Shown piece by piece: positions 1 through 9,434 of a stretch of DNA of 64,000 nucleotides (position 1 is its first letter; every line of letters starts with the position of its first letter). The DNA comes from Diabrotica undecimpunctata (Eukaryota > Arthropoda > Insecta > Coleoptera > Chrysomelidae): positions 18,483,235-18,547,234 of the forward strand of contig NC_092813.1 of NCBI RefSeq assembly GCF_040954645.1. The letters are read 5' to 3'. Below the pieces are notes generated by a model that searched no databases, was not told where the DNA came from, and was given only the letters and a program-made list of their open reading frames with translations. Made by a program: the position numbers and the translations under genes.

Positions 1-160
1 GGTTGTCAAATAATTATATTATAAAAATCCAATACTTCAGCGGGCTGCTGGATTCTGAATTCATTCAAGAACAAATCAAAACTCCACCCAAATAGGTTGC
101 CTAGAATCACTGAAAAAACTAGACTACACAAGCAGTTATTATGCTGTCAAACCACTTATC

Positions 161-885
161 GCTTCCTTATAGTCCAAGAGATAGAGCCGAAATTTTGAAC
201 TGATAAGTAATATGACATTTCTCTATTGGAATATATTCATTGTAACTGGGTTAAGACTTTGCCTTACAGGCGGACCCCCCCCTCGTGGTACAGGGGGTGG
301 CTATACAGGGATGAAGTTGTAATTTTTTTCGGAAAAATTAACGATCGATAATATGGCTGAAAATTTGCCCAGAGTAAGATCTTGGTATAACTAGACGAAA
401 TCCCAAAGGGCGGACGCGAGAGTGGATACATAAGGGGTGGCGGACAGGGGTGAAGTTGCAATTTTTTGGGGAAAAATTAACGATAAGTAATATGTCCGCC
501 ATTTTCATGGCTCATTATTTAGCCCCTAAAAACTCTAAATCCAAAAGGGCGGACAGCTGGGTTGGTACATAGAGCTATAAAACGGGGTCAAATGTACCAC
601 TTGCCTGCGCATTTTAGGTCTCGGTAACAATTTTCAAACTGATTTTATTATGATATTTTTATACCGATTGATTTGAAAATTTGTATGCTCACTTCTGTTA
701 CTATTCTGAGAAGCGTCAAGTAGATTTTTCCTCAAAATTTTCCAAAAAAATTTCCGTAAATGAAAATTTTCGTAATTTTTAAAGGTAAAATCTAATTTGT
801 AGAATCTTTTCGATTTTCTGTAAGTTATACCATGATTTTTTTCCAAAAATTTTCAAACGATTTTTCCGATAAGAAAAAAAAATTT
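161..885 (+). repeat. Left inverted arm with subterminal repeats
   Basis: This is the inverted counterpart of 2110-2832. Within the arm, a unit containing ggcggac recurs about 270, 412, 443 and 548 (and inverted near 498). The block 'atgaagttg-aatttttt-cggaaaaattaacgat-taatatg' occurs twice, near 311 and 441. The short proteins encoded by the arms are a by-product of this repeat, not genes. Confidence 0.7.
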
Positions 886-1520
886 AGAAAAACTTTTCTA
901 AAACATTTGATAAAACTCTACGTCATCGCCTGAATCTTTTATAGAATATTTTGTAGTTTTAAAATGATATTATGATAATGTTTTTTTTTTCAAACTAAAG
1001 TCATATTTACTTTACAAATCACATTTTTTTCTTAAATATAAATATTTTTATAATTAATTTTTAATGGAATAAATGTTTGATATTTGATATTTTATTAAAT
1101 TAAAGTAATTTTATAATGTTAACTATTAAATATTTTTTGTATAACAAATAGTAATTTTACTTATTTTTTATTACAATAAAAAGGTTTTTAAATTTATATT
1201 GCATATATAATGGTTGTTCAGATATAAGAAAAATTTGATTTATTATTACATTAATAATCAAATATAAAATATATTATTTCTATTTATCAATAGGTAAAAT
1301 TCATTTTGTAGAATTCCTTTAACATTTTACAAATAATTATTAATAAAAATCAATTTAATAGTGGAATTATCAATTTTTTAAGTTTTGAAATTTACTTTGT
1401 AGATATTTTCAATATTTTTTTTAACTTTTAAATTGATTGAATTTTTTTTTCATTAGTTAATTATAATTTTACAAATTCTGTTTGGACATTAATTTTGCAT
1501 CATTATTATTTTAAAATATT
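886..1520. other. AT-rich core without genes
   Basis: Very AT-rich DNA inside the long-TIR element, rich in poly-T and poly-A runs. I see no ORF, hairpin or recognisable element here. Confidence 0.6.
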
Positions 1521-2110
1521 ATGATGCGCATTCCATTTAGACCAGTAATTCTAGACGCATGCGCTAAATGTAATAAGTATCAAGATGCTTTTATCCAACT
1601 TGGTGAAACTGACTTCGATTGTAATGAAGTTTTTGAAACCTTAGAAACTTTCATGTCACTTATATGGAACAGGACTGACGAGAACAATTCCATAAAGAAA
1701 AGTAAACGATGTCAGATTTTCACTATTTAACCGGCAGTATAAGTTGCATGATGTAAACGAGCCTTTTTAAAAAAAAACTAAAAAATTTCGATGCTTCAAG
1801 CTTACCACCATGTCAAGATGAATTACACCAACATCTACTGCGAGCCCATTATATTTCAAATATTTGGACAAATGCTCATAAAAAAGTAACAACAGAATTG
1901 ATTCTTGAAGAACATGGTTGAGAGTTTTAAGATGAAACATATAAATTCAAATGGTTTAGTGGACCTCAGATGCCAGAATCAATTCGAGAAGTAGTGATTG
2001 AAAATGAAGCAGATAATGAATGTGATATTATTGAAAGTGAAAGTGACGAAGATGATGAATGTGATGACATCAATGAGAGTGAGAAAAATGACGAAATTTT
2101 TAAAGTTTTT
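1521..2110 (+). pseudogene. Decayed ORF in the core of the long-TIR element
   Basis: An open stretch of 69 codons starts at 1521 (DACAKCNKYQDAFIQLGETD, then ETLETFMSLIW). In a nearby frame it continues from about 1788 with FDASSLPPCQDELHQHLLRA and IWTNAH, then PQMPESIREV and a very acidic tail (ESESDEDDECDD) to about 2075, with stops at about 1919 and 1928. The order 'LPPC-x-LxxHxxRAxY-xxIW ... HGW' recurs in uncharacterised repeat-encoded proteins of many animal genomes; that is recollection, not a search result. It is the only internal coding trace of the element and may be its lost protein or a captured segment. No catalytic motif is visible. Confidence 0.4.
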
Positions 2111-2832
2111 CACAATTTTTTTTTCTTATCGGAAAAATCGTTTGAAAATTTTTGGAAAAAAATCATGGTATAACTGACAGAAAATCGAAAGGATTCTACA
2201 AATTAGATTTTACCTCAAAAAATTACGAAAATTTTCATTTACAGAAATTTTTTTGGAAAATTTTGAGGAAAACTACTTGACGCTTTTCAGAATAGTAACA
2301 GAAGTAAGCATACAAATTTTCAAATCAATCGGTATAAAAATATCATAATAAAATCAGTTTAAAAATTGTTACCGAGACCTAAAATGGGCAGGCAAGTGGT
2401 ACATTTGACCCCGTTTTATGGCTCTCTGTACCAACCCAGCTGTCCGCTCTTTTGGATTTAGAGTTTTTGGGGGCTAAATAATGAGCCATGAAAATGGCGG
2501 ACATATTACTTACCGCTAATTTTTCCCCAAAAAATTGCAATTTCACCCCTGTCCGCCACCCCTTATGTATCCACTCTCGCGTCCGCCCTTTGGGATTTCG
2601 TCTAGTTATACCAAGATCTTACTCTGGGCAAATTTTCAGCCATATTATCGATCGTTAATTTTTTCGAAAAAAATTACAACTTCATCCCTGTATAGCCACC
2701 CCCTGTACCACGAGGGGCGTCCGCCTGTAAGGCAAAGTCTTAACCCAGTTACAATGAATATATTCCAATAGAGAAATGTCATATTACTGATCATTCCAAA
2801 ATTTCGGCTCTATCTCTCCGACTATTAGGCAA
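2110..2832 (-). repeat. Right inverted arm
   Basis: Reverse-complement copy of 161-885, with scattered substitutions (for example cggaccccccc on the left against ggggcgtccg on the right). The same subterminal gcggac-type units are present in the opposite orientation. Confidence 0.7.
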
Positions 2833-3000
2833 GCTCCTCTTTCCTTTAAAGGAGACAGATAGTTGAACGATATTTTATACAATGTCTATCATTGGGTATG
2901 GATTTATTTTTGTCCAAGTTTTATATTGGTCCACTATTTCAAATGCAGTTCAAACAGACATATATTAAATTGTATGTTCCGTTTGAATTCGTTCAATCTG

Positions 3001-3070
<70 letters not shown>
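3001..3070. repeat. (TA)n microsatellite
   Basis: About 70 bp of nearly pure TA dinucleotide. It creates spurious Tyr/Ile-rich ORFs between 2863 and 3092. Confidence 0.95.
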
Positions 3071-3071
<1 letters not shown>

Positions 3072-3195
3072 ACTATACCACTAGTATTTTAGTCTTTTAG
3101 GGATATTCCGACAAAACAGATTGCATTAACAATGTTTTACTTAAGATTAAGAAGAATATGCAGCTATTTACAAATTTCTATTTTCCAAAGATCCT

Positions 3196-3332
3196 TCAAC
3201 TTCCTTGGTTTATCTCAAGGTGGCTAAAATAGCAGGATGTGTATATGTAAGAAACTATTATGAGAGCGAAGGTGTTGAATAAGCTGTTGGACAATCCAGC
3301 GGAGCCTGTTTGCATTGCAGCTAGGATTTCAC
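3196..3332 (-). pseudogene. Candidate terminal coding exon of a dpr-like gene
   Basis: On the minus strand a 3' splice-site-like tract (cttcttttag) ends at 3333 and is followed by an open reading of about 45 codons to a TGA at 3196-3198. It begins E-ILAAMQTGSAGLSNS and continues with a hydrophobic segment (FNTFALIIVSYIYTS) before the stop. Dpr-family Ig proteins commonly end with a short last exon that begins GEHPAAMQ and encodes a hydrophobic, membrane-anchoring C-terminus. Here HP reads IL, consistent with two compensating small indels. A dpr-like Ig exon lies upstream on the same strand at 6556-6969, which supports the assignment. The exons expected between them for the second Ig domain are not seen. 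It could instead be a chance ORF; the coding match is short. Confidence 0.5.
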
Positions 3333-3424
3333 CTAAAAGAAGGATATGTTAGTATGTATATAAATATTCTTAATGTGGTAGTTTAAGCTACTTGTGTTAA
3401 AATGTTTAAATATTCTTTTCTAGT

Positions 3425-3541
3425 CTTGAAGGAACTAAAGTTCATAACTACATTATAGCCGTTGGTTTATTAGTTGGTCCACGTAACGTATCATTCGCTT
3501 CCAGAATTGCCAACAATAGAATGTATATATCTTTGATTTAA
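3425..3541 (+). pseudogene. Fragment of a LINE ORF1/gag-like protein
   Basis: After an AG at 3422-3423 an open stretch of 38 codons reads GTKVHNYIIAVGLLVGPRNV then FASRIANNRMYISL and ends in TAA (3539-3541). The pattern IxxGxxVGPxxxxxASRIxNNRxxIYL is one I associate with ORF1-like proteins of insect non-LTR elements; this is recollection. Nothing recognisable flanks it on the same strand, so it is an isolated relic. The upstream ttttctag could make it look like an exon but is probably chance. Confidence 0.4.
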
Positions 3542-3599
3542 AAATGCAGTTGATTCACTGCTATATTCCCATAAATATGTTAAAATAAAAGAAACTCAA

Positions 3600-4015
3600 G
3601 TATATTGTTCTGAAGCTATTTTCTTGTGGCATTTTAAAGTAATTACTATTTAAATGGGAATAAGCCACAATTAAAGGGTAAAGTACGTTTATTGACGTTT
3701 CAATTTCTAGTTCGGAAATCGTTCTCAAAATACAAAAAAATTTTGAATAACGCTGGGCCCATAACGGTTTCTTAATATTGTTCTGAAGCTATTTTCTTGT
3801 GGCATTTTAAAGTAATTACTATTTAAATAGGAATAGGCCACAACTAAAGGTTAAAGTAAGTTTATTGACGTTTCAATTTCCACTTCGGAAATCGTTCTCA
3901 AAATACAAACCTTTTTGATTGTATTTTAAGAACGACCGAAGAAGGTCCGAAGTGGAAATTGAAACGTCAATAAACGTACTTTAACCTTTAATTGTAGCTT
4001 ATTCCCATAGCCTAT
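3600..4015. mobile_element. Compound palindromic MITE (two left arms, one right arm)
   Basis: A unit of about 130 bp (tgttctgaagctattttc, ggcattttaaagtaattact, ataagccacaa, then gtttattgacgtttcaattt and ttcggaaatcgttctcaaaa) appears at about 3607-3728 and again at about 3778-3910 in direct orientation. An inverted version (gaagtggaaattgaaacgtc, then ttgtagcttattcccat) fills about 3915-4008. The same family occurs at 6707-6911. A direct duplication of one arm plus an opposed arm suggests one copy inserted into, or recombined with, another. No coding capacity. Confidence 0.75.
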
Positions 4016-6415
4016 ATTAAAAAAAAACTAAACCCCAATAATATCTCTTCCACAGAAGAGACAGATGAACAATTATCTCAGGCAGAATTATAACATGTCC
4101 AATTCCTTTATTTTACAGTGGAATCTTAATGGGTTTTATACTCATTTAGAACAATTAAAACTTTTAATAAATGAATTATGCCCAAAGATCTTATGTCTTT
4201 AAGAAACTCATTTTAAACAAGTTAATATAAATCTTCGAAATTACCAATGTTTTCAAAAAAAACAGACTAGCACAATAGGCCAGTGACGGAGTAGCTATCT
4301 TTGTTAAGTACAGACCTAGAAGCTAAGCCAATTGCATTAAGTACTAATCTCGAAGCTGTAGCAGTGAGTATTACATATTAAAAACATATTAATATATCCA
4401 ACATTTATTTAACACATCCTAGCGAGCTAGACCTATAAGAACTAAATAACCTTCTTGATCAAATTCCACACAGAAAAATAATTTTAGGGGATATGAACTG
4501 TCATCATTCTGCATGGTGAATCTCGAAAACAGACAAATACGGTAACCTAATAAAACATCTTATTGACTCTTCTCATTTATTATTACTTAATACAGGGGAA
4601 CCTACCAGATTTAACTTCTATAACGGCTCTTTTTCCGCCACAGATTTATCATTATGTAGTCAATCCTTATCAACGTTTCTCACGTGGAATACTTTAAAAT
4701 CGTTATATGACAGTGATCACTTTCCTATCTGCATATCATTAAATGCAATTCGATCTCCTAATTTTCCAATCTATTAATCCTAGAAATTAAGGAATGCAAA
4801 CTGGTCGTCTTATCAAGTCGAGATTGAAAAGAAAATTAAAAACTATCATCCAAGTGATGATATAAACTCTAATATTACCTCCTTAAACAGGATATTTATA
4901 GAAGCAGCTTTAAATAATATAGGTAAAACAAAGCTCTGAAAAAGACCTCCAGTACCTTCGTGGAACAATGAAGTAGTACTTGCTCTATCTTCTAGCAATC
5001 ACACCTGGAGATGGTACGTATCATCTATCAATTCTTTAACACCCTCCGACATAATCTGGACTAAAATTCGTAAACTTAAAGGCTCTAATTCTTATAGACA
5101 TATTAACACCTTAACACACAATAATAAATTAATCGCTTTAGCTGATAGCGACAAAAATATTTCTTATGAATCCCTAATTTACAAGAAAAACATAGAAGCT
5201 TCTACAATCCTCATTAACAACTCTGACAGCCCCTTAAATGCTCCTATAACTCTTCAAGAGTTAGAGTTTTCTTTCAAATATAAAAAATACAGCTGCAGGA
5301 CCAGATGATATTCTACCAGTCTTCATAAAAAACTTACCATTCGAAGCCAAATTAATTCTGTTAGATTTATTTAATACCTGCTTCCTAAAGCATGAATTGC
5401 CAGACCTCTGGTCTCAAGCAATAATCATTCCCATTATTAAGCCTAACAAACCAAAAGACAACCCTACCTCTTACAGACCCATCTCTCTTACATGTTGCAT
5501 GTGCAAGATCCTAGAAAAAATTTTAAACCTCCGCCTTATATGGTACTTATAAAATAATAATTTTCTTACTAACTTCCAAAGTGGTTTTCGAAGAGGTAGA
5601 TCCACATAAGATAATCACGTTGCATTAGAGACTTCAATTAATGAAGCTTTTGCAAATATCCAAAAACTAATTGCAATATTTTTCGATATAACCCAAGCCT
5701 ACGATAGGGCATGGAGGCACTGTATTCTACAAACATTTAAAGATACTGGCATTCAAGGTCACATACTTGCATTTATAATTTTTTTATTTTAATCGCTCAA
5801 TTCAAGTTAGAATTAATGATGTTACAAGCTTATCTAAGATACTTTTTCTTCTTTATGTACCGTCTTCTACCGAAGGTTGGCGACCATCAAACGATAGGTT
5901 TCTCTGTTTTGTGCCGCATGTATTATGTTCGCAGCTTTTGGTATTTGAACTAGTATCTATATTTGATATATCTTCTAAGATACTAGACAATGGTATTCCT
6001 CAAGGTTCGATTCTTAGTCCAACTTTATGCTTAATCGCTTTTAATAGTAGTATAAATGTAATTAAAGCATCCATTAAAGCTAGTTTTTATGCAGATGCCA
6101 TTTTTATTTATACTAAATCGAATAATGTAATGGCAGCAACTAAAATTATAAAGAGTTTCTTAAATCGGCTTTATAATTGAACGATAAAAACGGAATTTGT
6201 TTTTTTTTATTGAAAAAACACGATACATTATTTTTAATAAAAATAAAACACACCTCACAACTAGTCATAATTTACCTTTAGAACAGTCAAAAGAAATAAA
6301 ATTTCTAGGTCTAACTTTTGGGAGAACTTTTTTGTTCTTCAGTTATATTTTATATTTACAACTTCTTCCAAAGCTGTTAACGCGACTTGTTTTATGCTGA
6401 ATTTTACATGCTAAG
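4015..6415 (+). pseudogene. Decayed I-like LINE, ORF2 (endonuclease + RT)
   Basis: This region repeats, on the plus strand, the minus-strand LINE at 29797-48033. It enters at the end of ORF1 (NISSTEETDE, ~4035), then ORF2 with endonuclease motifs (WNLNGFYTHLEQLKLLINEL; GDMNCHHSAW; SDHFPICISLN near 4735), then RT (ISLTCCMCKILEKILNLRL; DITQAYDRAWRH near 5690; GIPQGSILSP near 6000; FYADAIFIY near 6090). Many stops and frameshifts break it. Relative to the other copy about 150 bp is missing near 4998 and again near 5140. The RT box reads FYAD-A instead of the usual double Asp. It stops abruptly after FLGLTFGRT (~6330), so the RNase H half is absent. Confidence 0.85.
5843..5973 (+). mobile_element. 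Short SINE-like insertion in the LINE
   Basis: About 131 bp not present in the sister LINE copy, flanked by the 10-bp direct repeat tctaagatac (5833-5842 and 5974-5983). Its sequence (ttcttctttatgtaccgtct, gaaggttggcgaccatcaaa) resembles a short repeat I associate with beetle and other insect genomes. No poly-A tail is evident. The duplication makes retro-insertion likely. Confidence 0.6.
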
Positions 6416-6555
6416 ATAATTTTTTATCTTAATCTTAATCTTAATCTTGTAATAAATGTATATTAAACATTCTGTTTTTCTATCTTCTTTATACCCCTAG
6501 TATAATGCATTAAAAACATTTAACAAAACACTGATAAAATAGTAAAATAACTTAC
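6416..6555. other. Short intergenic stretch with (cttaat)n
   Basis: About four tandem copies of a cttaat/tcttaa unit (6424-6452), then AT-rich DNA leading to the dpr-like exon's splice donor. Nothing else seen. Confidence 0.6.
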
Positions 6556-6969
6556 CGACTAGATTTAAGTTGACGAAATGACTTTTTACTGGTTAGGTAC
6601 TAATCTGACATTCATAAGTACCAGCCTCTCTCTTTTGAGCCCATCTGATCTGGAAAGTCCAGTCATCTGTTTCAGGATGGTGATTTGCGTGAAAACTGAA
6701 ACAATGTTCTTGTGGCATTCAAAAGTAATTAATATTTAAATGGGAATAAGCCACAAATAAAGGTTACAATTAGTTTATTGACCTCTCAATTTCCGCTTCG
6801 GAAATCATTCTCAAAATATAAACATTAGTAATTTACTAATAATTTCGAAGTGGAAATTGAAACGTCAATAAACTAACTTTAATTGTAGCTTATTCCCATT
6901 TAAATATTAATTTGCCTTATAGCTTCCCACTGTGAGGAGATGAATATCTCTGTGTCTGATCCATGATAC
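6556..6969 (-). pseudogene. dpr-like Ig-domain exon, broken by a MITE and a stop
   Basis: On the minus strand a good 3' splice site (ttttggttttag, ending 6970) leads into VSWIRHRDIHLLTVGSYKAN (6969-6910). After an inserted MITE (6707-6911) the reading resumes as CFSFHANHHPETDDWTFQIR, WAQKREAGTYECQIST (about 6700-6596), a TAA stop (6593-6595), then PVKSHFVNLNLV and a splice donor GGTAAG at 6556/6551. VSWIRHRDIH, W-AQKR-AG-YECQIST and VNLN(L/V)V are signatures of the first Ig domain of arthropod Dpr (defective proboscis extension response) cell-surface proteins, which bind DIP receptors at synapses. The TAA sits where Gln (CAA) is usual. Splice sites look intact although the coding sequence is dead. 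This is a pseudogene, a decayed paralogue or a dead exon copy. Other dpr exons were not found upstream in the window. Confidence 0.75.
6707..6911. mobile_element. MITE inside the dpr-like exon
   Basis: A palindromic element with a 24-bp perfect terminal inverted repeat (attaatatttaaatgggaat..., 6728-6751 and 6888-6911) and the family's cttgtggcatt flank at 6709-6720. It shares ccacaa-taaaggtta and gaagtggaaattgaaacgtc with the compound MITE at 3600-4015. It interrupts the Ig exon between codons on either side. Confidence 0.7.
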
Positions 6970-7280
6970 CTAAAACCAAAAATATTAAACATTATCAAAT
7001 TTGTTAACCAATAACGAAAGATAAGTTGTTGAATGGTTTGAAATAGAAAACATGGTCGCCAGGAGCCTAAGATCAAATTTTGGCTAACACTAAGTTTTAG
7101 CTTCTCTCTACTAAGCCTCTGTTTTTGATGTATGTTCCGTACATAGAAATCTTCTGTTGTTAAATTTGGTTTTGGACATGAAATATCTTAGTGTATTGTT
7201 TTTTTTTGATGTTATTGTGATGTTGACGTGATGTTGTTGTGATATTTGAATGGAGACCTAGACACGATGTTTATCGTAAT

Positions 7281-7415
7281 CGAGGACGTCCTCCAACAAG
7301 GTGGTCAGATGACATCAAGCGCATTCAGCACAACTGGATTCAGGGTGCTCAAAATAGAATGCAGTGGAATTATTTACGGGAGGCCTATGTCCAGAAGTGG
7401 ACTCAAAACGGCTGA
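7281..7415 (+). pseudogene. RTE/craniofacial-type LINE, C-terminal end
   Basis: One open frame reads RGRPPTRWSDDIKRIQHNWI then QNRMQWNYLREAYVQKWTQN and ends in consecutive stops (tgatgataatga) at 7413. GRPPTRW-DD and the closing W-x-LREAYVQ-W are typical of the last ~40 residues of RTE-like endonuclease/reverse-transcriptase proteins. The rest of the element is absent upstream, so this is a 5'-truncated insertion. Confidence 0.6.
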
Positions 7416-7639
7416 TGATAATGTGATGTACTTATTTCCTCTAGTTTTTAATTTTTCTTCTAAGCCCTTTCAATATGGTATTATTGTCATCTTTGAATCT
7501 CTTCTTGTGAGTGTTTCTGGATTACTTGTGACGTTTTGTTGTTTCACTTCTCCAGTCTTGTAAAATTCCTTGTTTATAAATGACAATGGGTAATTATTTT
7601 TTGACACGGACACACCCACATACACTCATACATACATAC

Positions 7640-8038
7640 AAAACATTTATCAGGTCGGTGATTGAATATAGATTTAATCTTTATATCTTGTTCAACTGCC
7701 ACCTCACACAAAGACTGCTGGGATTGGAACGGGGAATCCTGCGTAGAGTAAACAACAAACGGTATGACTACCTCTCCGCCCTCATTCATCAACTGTAGAA
7801 CATCCAACCCATCAATGAGAGGCTCTCCTCTCTGAGCAGTAGTTACACAATCAAAACCATCCGTGGCCCAAACTTCAGAACCTACTCATCCATGGACAAT
7901 GTATTCAAAAGACGTCCTAAACCCAAACTCCCTATCCTCCCCACTAAATTACTGGGCCTTGCCAGCAACGAACTCCCTGATGAATACATTAACACCCTGG
8001 AAGCAATTCCACTCTTTTATCGCAGCAATAATCAGTAA
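7640..8038 (+). pseudogene. LINE RT C-terminal fragment
   Basis: A single frame of about 130 codons reads KTFIRSVIEYRFNLYILFNC, RLLGLERGILRRVNNKRYDY, then (past an in-frame TAG at 7796) NIQPINERLSSLSSSYTIKT and PNELPDEYINTLEAIPLFYR-type text to TAA at 8036-8038. The 'FIRSVIEYR-x(n)-L-LE-RGILRRV' string is the part of Jockey/R1-type ORF2 that follows the RT domain. A ~120-bp 3' untranslated segment with gacagggagggatagggttt follows. Truncated upstream; clade not resolved. Confidence 0.55.
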
Positions 8039-8372
8039 ATGTTCACTTCGAGCTCGATAGACAGGGAGGGATAGGGTTTCTGTGGTTTCCCGATCTCATT
8101 GCACAATGATAACTGTCTATTGCAGAGGATACAGCCACAACTGTCCTAACGCGATTTACAATTCATATACTTATTAATTAAATTCAGTCAATTTATAACT
8201 ATATATTTTCGCTAATAAAATTCTAAAAAGGACCGTTTTAGTTCAACAACCCTTTCGCCTCTGATTATCCAGGATCCTCCTCCGCGGGACATATCCAACG
8301 AAGCGAACCACCAGTAGATCCAATGCAGCGACAGAAGCCAACCCAACAAAAAAATAAATCACGTCCTGAAAA

Positions 8373-8522
8373 GGTGGCTAAATCTGGACAATATTAACTG
8401 GTGGAGTGATGATATCTAACAACAACAATCTGCATGTTAAATACAATGAAAAGATCACTAAGTATAGAAGTCTGGAAATTTAAATTAAAAAACAATGGAG
8501 AATGGAAAGTATCCAGATATTG
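8373..8522 (+). pseudogene. R2-like LINE scraps
   Basis: The string ggctaaatctgg at about 8375 matches the very 3' end of the R2-like element at 50811-51190. It is followed at 8428-8522 by coding text (HVKYNEKITKYRSLEI, then KQWRMESIQ, one stop between) matching residues just after the endonuclease motif of that element. So a 3' end and an internal piece of the same family lie side by side. Confidence 0.6.
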
Positions 8523-8545
8523 TATTTCTTTGCAATTACACCATA

Positions 8546-8743
8546 ATGGATTGTAATGAGAATTTCATTTTACATTTATTTTAACGTTTCAAAATGCTTA
8601 CCAATTAGCTCTTCGTACCAAATTAATGGTAAAGTTTATATTTTAACATAATTTCTTAATTTATAAATTATTTTAAAAAGATTTCTGTACTGGATGTCGA
8701 ATCGTCAAAATTATTGTAAAATGCAATTCTCATTACAATCAAT
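8546..8743. mobile_element. MITE with ~27-bp inverted ends
   Basis: ggattgtaatgagaatttca at 8549 and its inverse ending in ctcattacaatcaatt near 8743 form imperfect 27-bp terminal repeats around ~145 bp of AT-rich DNA. No coding capacity, not related to the 6707 family. Confidence 0.65.
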
Positions 8744-8952
8744 TGTGATTTAATCCCCTAAAAATACCATATTTAAAGCTGGGAAAGAACGAAATTCACA
8801 AATGACAATGGTACCTGGATGGAATTAATTAGTAATAAATACTTCAATCCCCAAAAAAAATTAAAAAAGGACCCTGCTGGAATTGTGGAAATCTTTAATA
8901 GTTTATGGAGCTAGTTTTCGTTTTTGAAAGTAAGTCATCATCTCAATAATAT

Positions 8953-9274
8953 TGTGGAATTCGGTTGCCATTTATGCCGGCTGCGCAGCGTAAATGATCT
9001 GCACCTTCGCCATTACTGACGTTGTGGTATGCACCCGTTTTCCCAGACAAAAGTCCGTGCTATACCCCACAGAACTTAATTCCTATCTGAACTTAACAAA
9101 ATTGAGCTACTTTATGAAAAAACAGAGGAGAAAGTTTTATAGTATGCAAAAGTAGGTGTAACTAGTTAACTAGTATTAAGACAAAGGAGTAGAAATTTAA
9201 GAGATAAAGAGCAACTTAAGTAATTTTACTTATCTTTAAGAATAAATATAAACGCGTGTGTATTCTCTTAAACA
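8953..9274 (+). repeat. Possible copia-type LTR
   Basis: A TG...CA-bounded segment (tgtggaattcggttgccatt ... tctcttaaaca) is followed one base later by tggtatcaagac, which resembles the initiator-Met-tRNA primer-binding site used by many Copia elements (tggtatcagag...). About 150 bp of internal-looking DNA follows, then a LINE. No second LTR or pol was found, so this is a truncated or decayed element at best. Confidence 0.4.
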
Positions 9275-9434
9275 GTGGTATCAAGACTATTGTAGTCTAC
9301 TGTTTCGTAATCTTATAATGGATAAACAGATCGGCTAAGAGAAAAACCCCGAACATAAAACTCGTGCTTCGGAAAACGATTTAAATATGCTAAAAGTTTC
9401 GATAATTTGCCTCGGAATATGGATGGATTAAAAC

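Larger units (their letters stand above)
161..2832. mobile_element. DNA element with long (~0.7 kb) terminal inverted repeats
   Basis: The two ends are inverted copies of each other: the sequence running inward from about 165 (atagtcc, then agagatagagccgaaattt) reappears reversed ending near 2830. The match continues inward for roughly 700 bp to about 885 on the left and 2110 on the right. The ~1.2 kb core is AT-rich and holds a broken ORF (1521-2110). Long-TIR architecture of this kind occurs in several DNA transposon groups (MULE-like, foldback-type); I cannot assign a superfamily and found no clear target-site duplication, so the outer limits may be off by 10-20 bp. Confidence 0.75.

Noticed and set aside
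264..461. Matching small ORFs in both arms (264-461 minus, 2535-2771 plus)
   Set aside because: They are the same inverted-repeat DNA read twice; no start context, codon bias or motif supports a protein.
2863..3092. ORFs of 66-73 codons rich in Tyr/Ile
   Set aside because: Produced by the (TA)n microsatellite.
7574..7807. 77-codon minus-strand ORF
   Set aside because: Antisense of the LINE C-terminal fragment at 7640-8038.
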